From assembly GCA_026770615.1 (NCBI GenBank), contig MU631430.1, positions 111,889 through 121,899 of the forward strand: DNA of 10,011 bases. Direction: 5' to 3'. Shown piece after piece: positions 9,880-10,011 of this stretch. A model generated the notes under the pieces. The model made no database searches. It was given only the letters and a program-made list of their open reading frames with translations, and was not told the origin of the DNA. A program made the position numbers and the translations under genes. The first letter of the stretch is position 1; the number at the start of each line of letters is the position of its first letter. This DNA comes from Pavlovales sp. CCMP2436. Its lineage: Eukaryota > Haptophyta > Pavlovophyceae > Pavlovales.

Positions 9880-10011
9880 CGCTTCTTATTCTTACTCTTA
9901 TGACTATAACTATAACTATGACTACTACTATGCTCTTCTGCTCGTCTGCTCGTCTGCTCTTCTGCTCGTCTGCTCGTCTGCTCTTCTACTCTTCTACTCT
10001 TCTGCTCTTCT
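9880..10011 (+). repeat. ACTAT-type repeats and CTGCTCGT/CTGCTCTT minisatellite
   Basis: TTCTTATTCTTACTCTTATG and ACTATAACTATAACTATGAC are followed from about 9930 to the edge by 10-base units of the form TCTGCTCGTC and TGCTCTTC, with C/T variants. The array continues beyond the window. No coding function is assigned. Confidence 0.85.

Overview
The window is nuclear DNA from a eukaryote. It carries interrupted genes with GT-AG introns, polyadenylation-type signals and abundant microsatellites, and no operons or ribosome binding sites. The exons are GC-rich and the introns short (75 to about 900 bases) with C-rich acceptor tracts. A CorC/HlyC-type CBS protein resembling the plant plastid paralogues points to a unicellular, probably photosynthetic protist, but the lineage cannot be fixed from this sequence.

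Layout. 1-576: repeats and the 3' end of an upstream intron. 577-4183 (+): the last seven recognisable exons of a CorC/HlyC family protein (end of the DUF21-side linker, CBS pair, transporter-associated C-terminal domain). 4184-5089: a tail-to-tail intergenic region with a polypurine tract and a dispersed repeat. 5090-6533 (-): a complete four-exon WDR83/MORG1-type WD40 protein of 346 residues. 6534-7640: the upstream flank of WDR83 and an unassigned GC-rich block. 7660-8078 (+): a weak candidate two-exon gene. 7979-8118: a near-perfect foldback element. 8178-8372: a degenerate CCCCAAT-type array. 8365-8742 (+): an FKBP-type peptidyl-prolyl isomerase that loses its homology halfway through the domain. 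9195-9509 (-): the last exon of a possible C2-domain-like protein. 9930-10011: a minisatellite.

The most interesting pattern recurs in two genes. The 3' end of an exon, together with its 5' splice site, is copied again inside the following intron. CorC introns 2, 5 and 6 and WDR83 intron 1 hold such copies with an intact AG|GT junction; in CorC intron 4 the copy is decayed. Each intact copy could act as both acceptor and donor, that is, a recursive splice point or zero-length exon. Together they look like a record of introns growing, or being created, by local duplication across AGGT. A second oddity is that the CorC exon expected to carry the first half of CBS1 is absent. A compound microsatellite lies exactly where it should be, and the flanking exons are still phase-compatible.

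The genes do not form an evident pathway: a membrane-associated CBS protein, a WD40 scaffold/spliceosome-associated protein, a prolyl isomerase and a possible membrane-binding domain simply lie next to one another.
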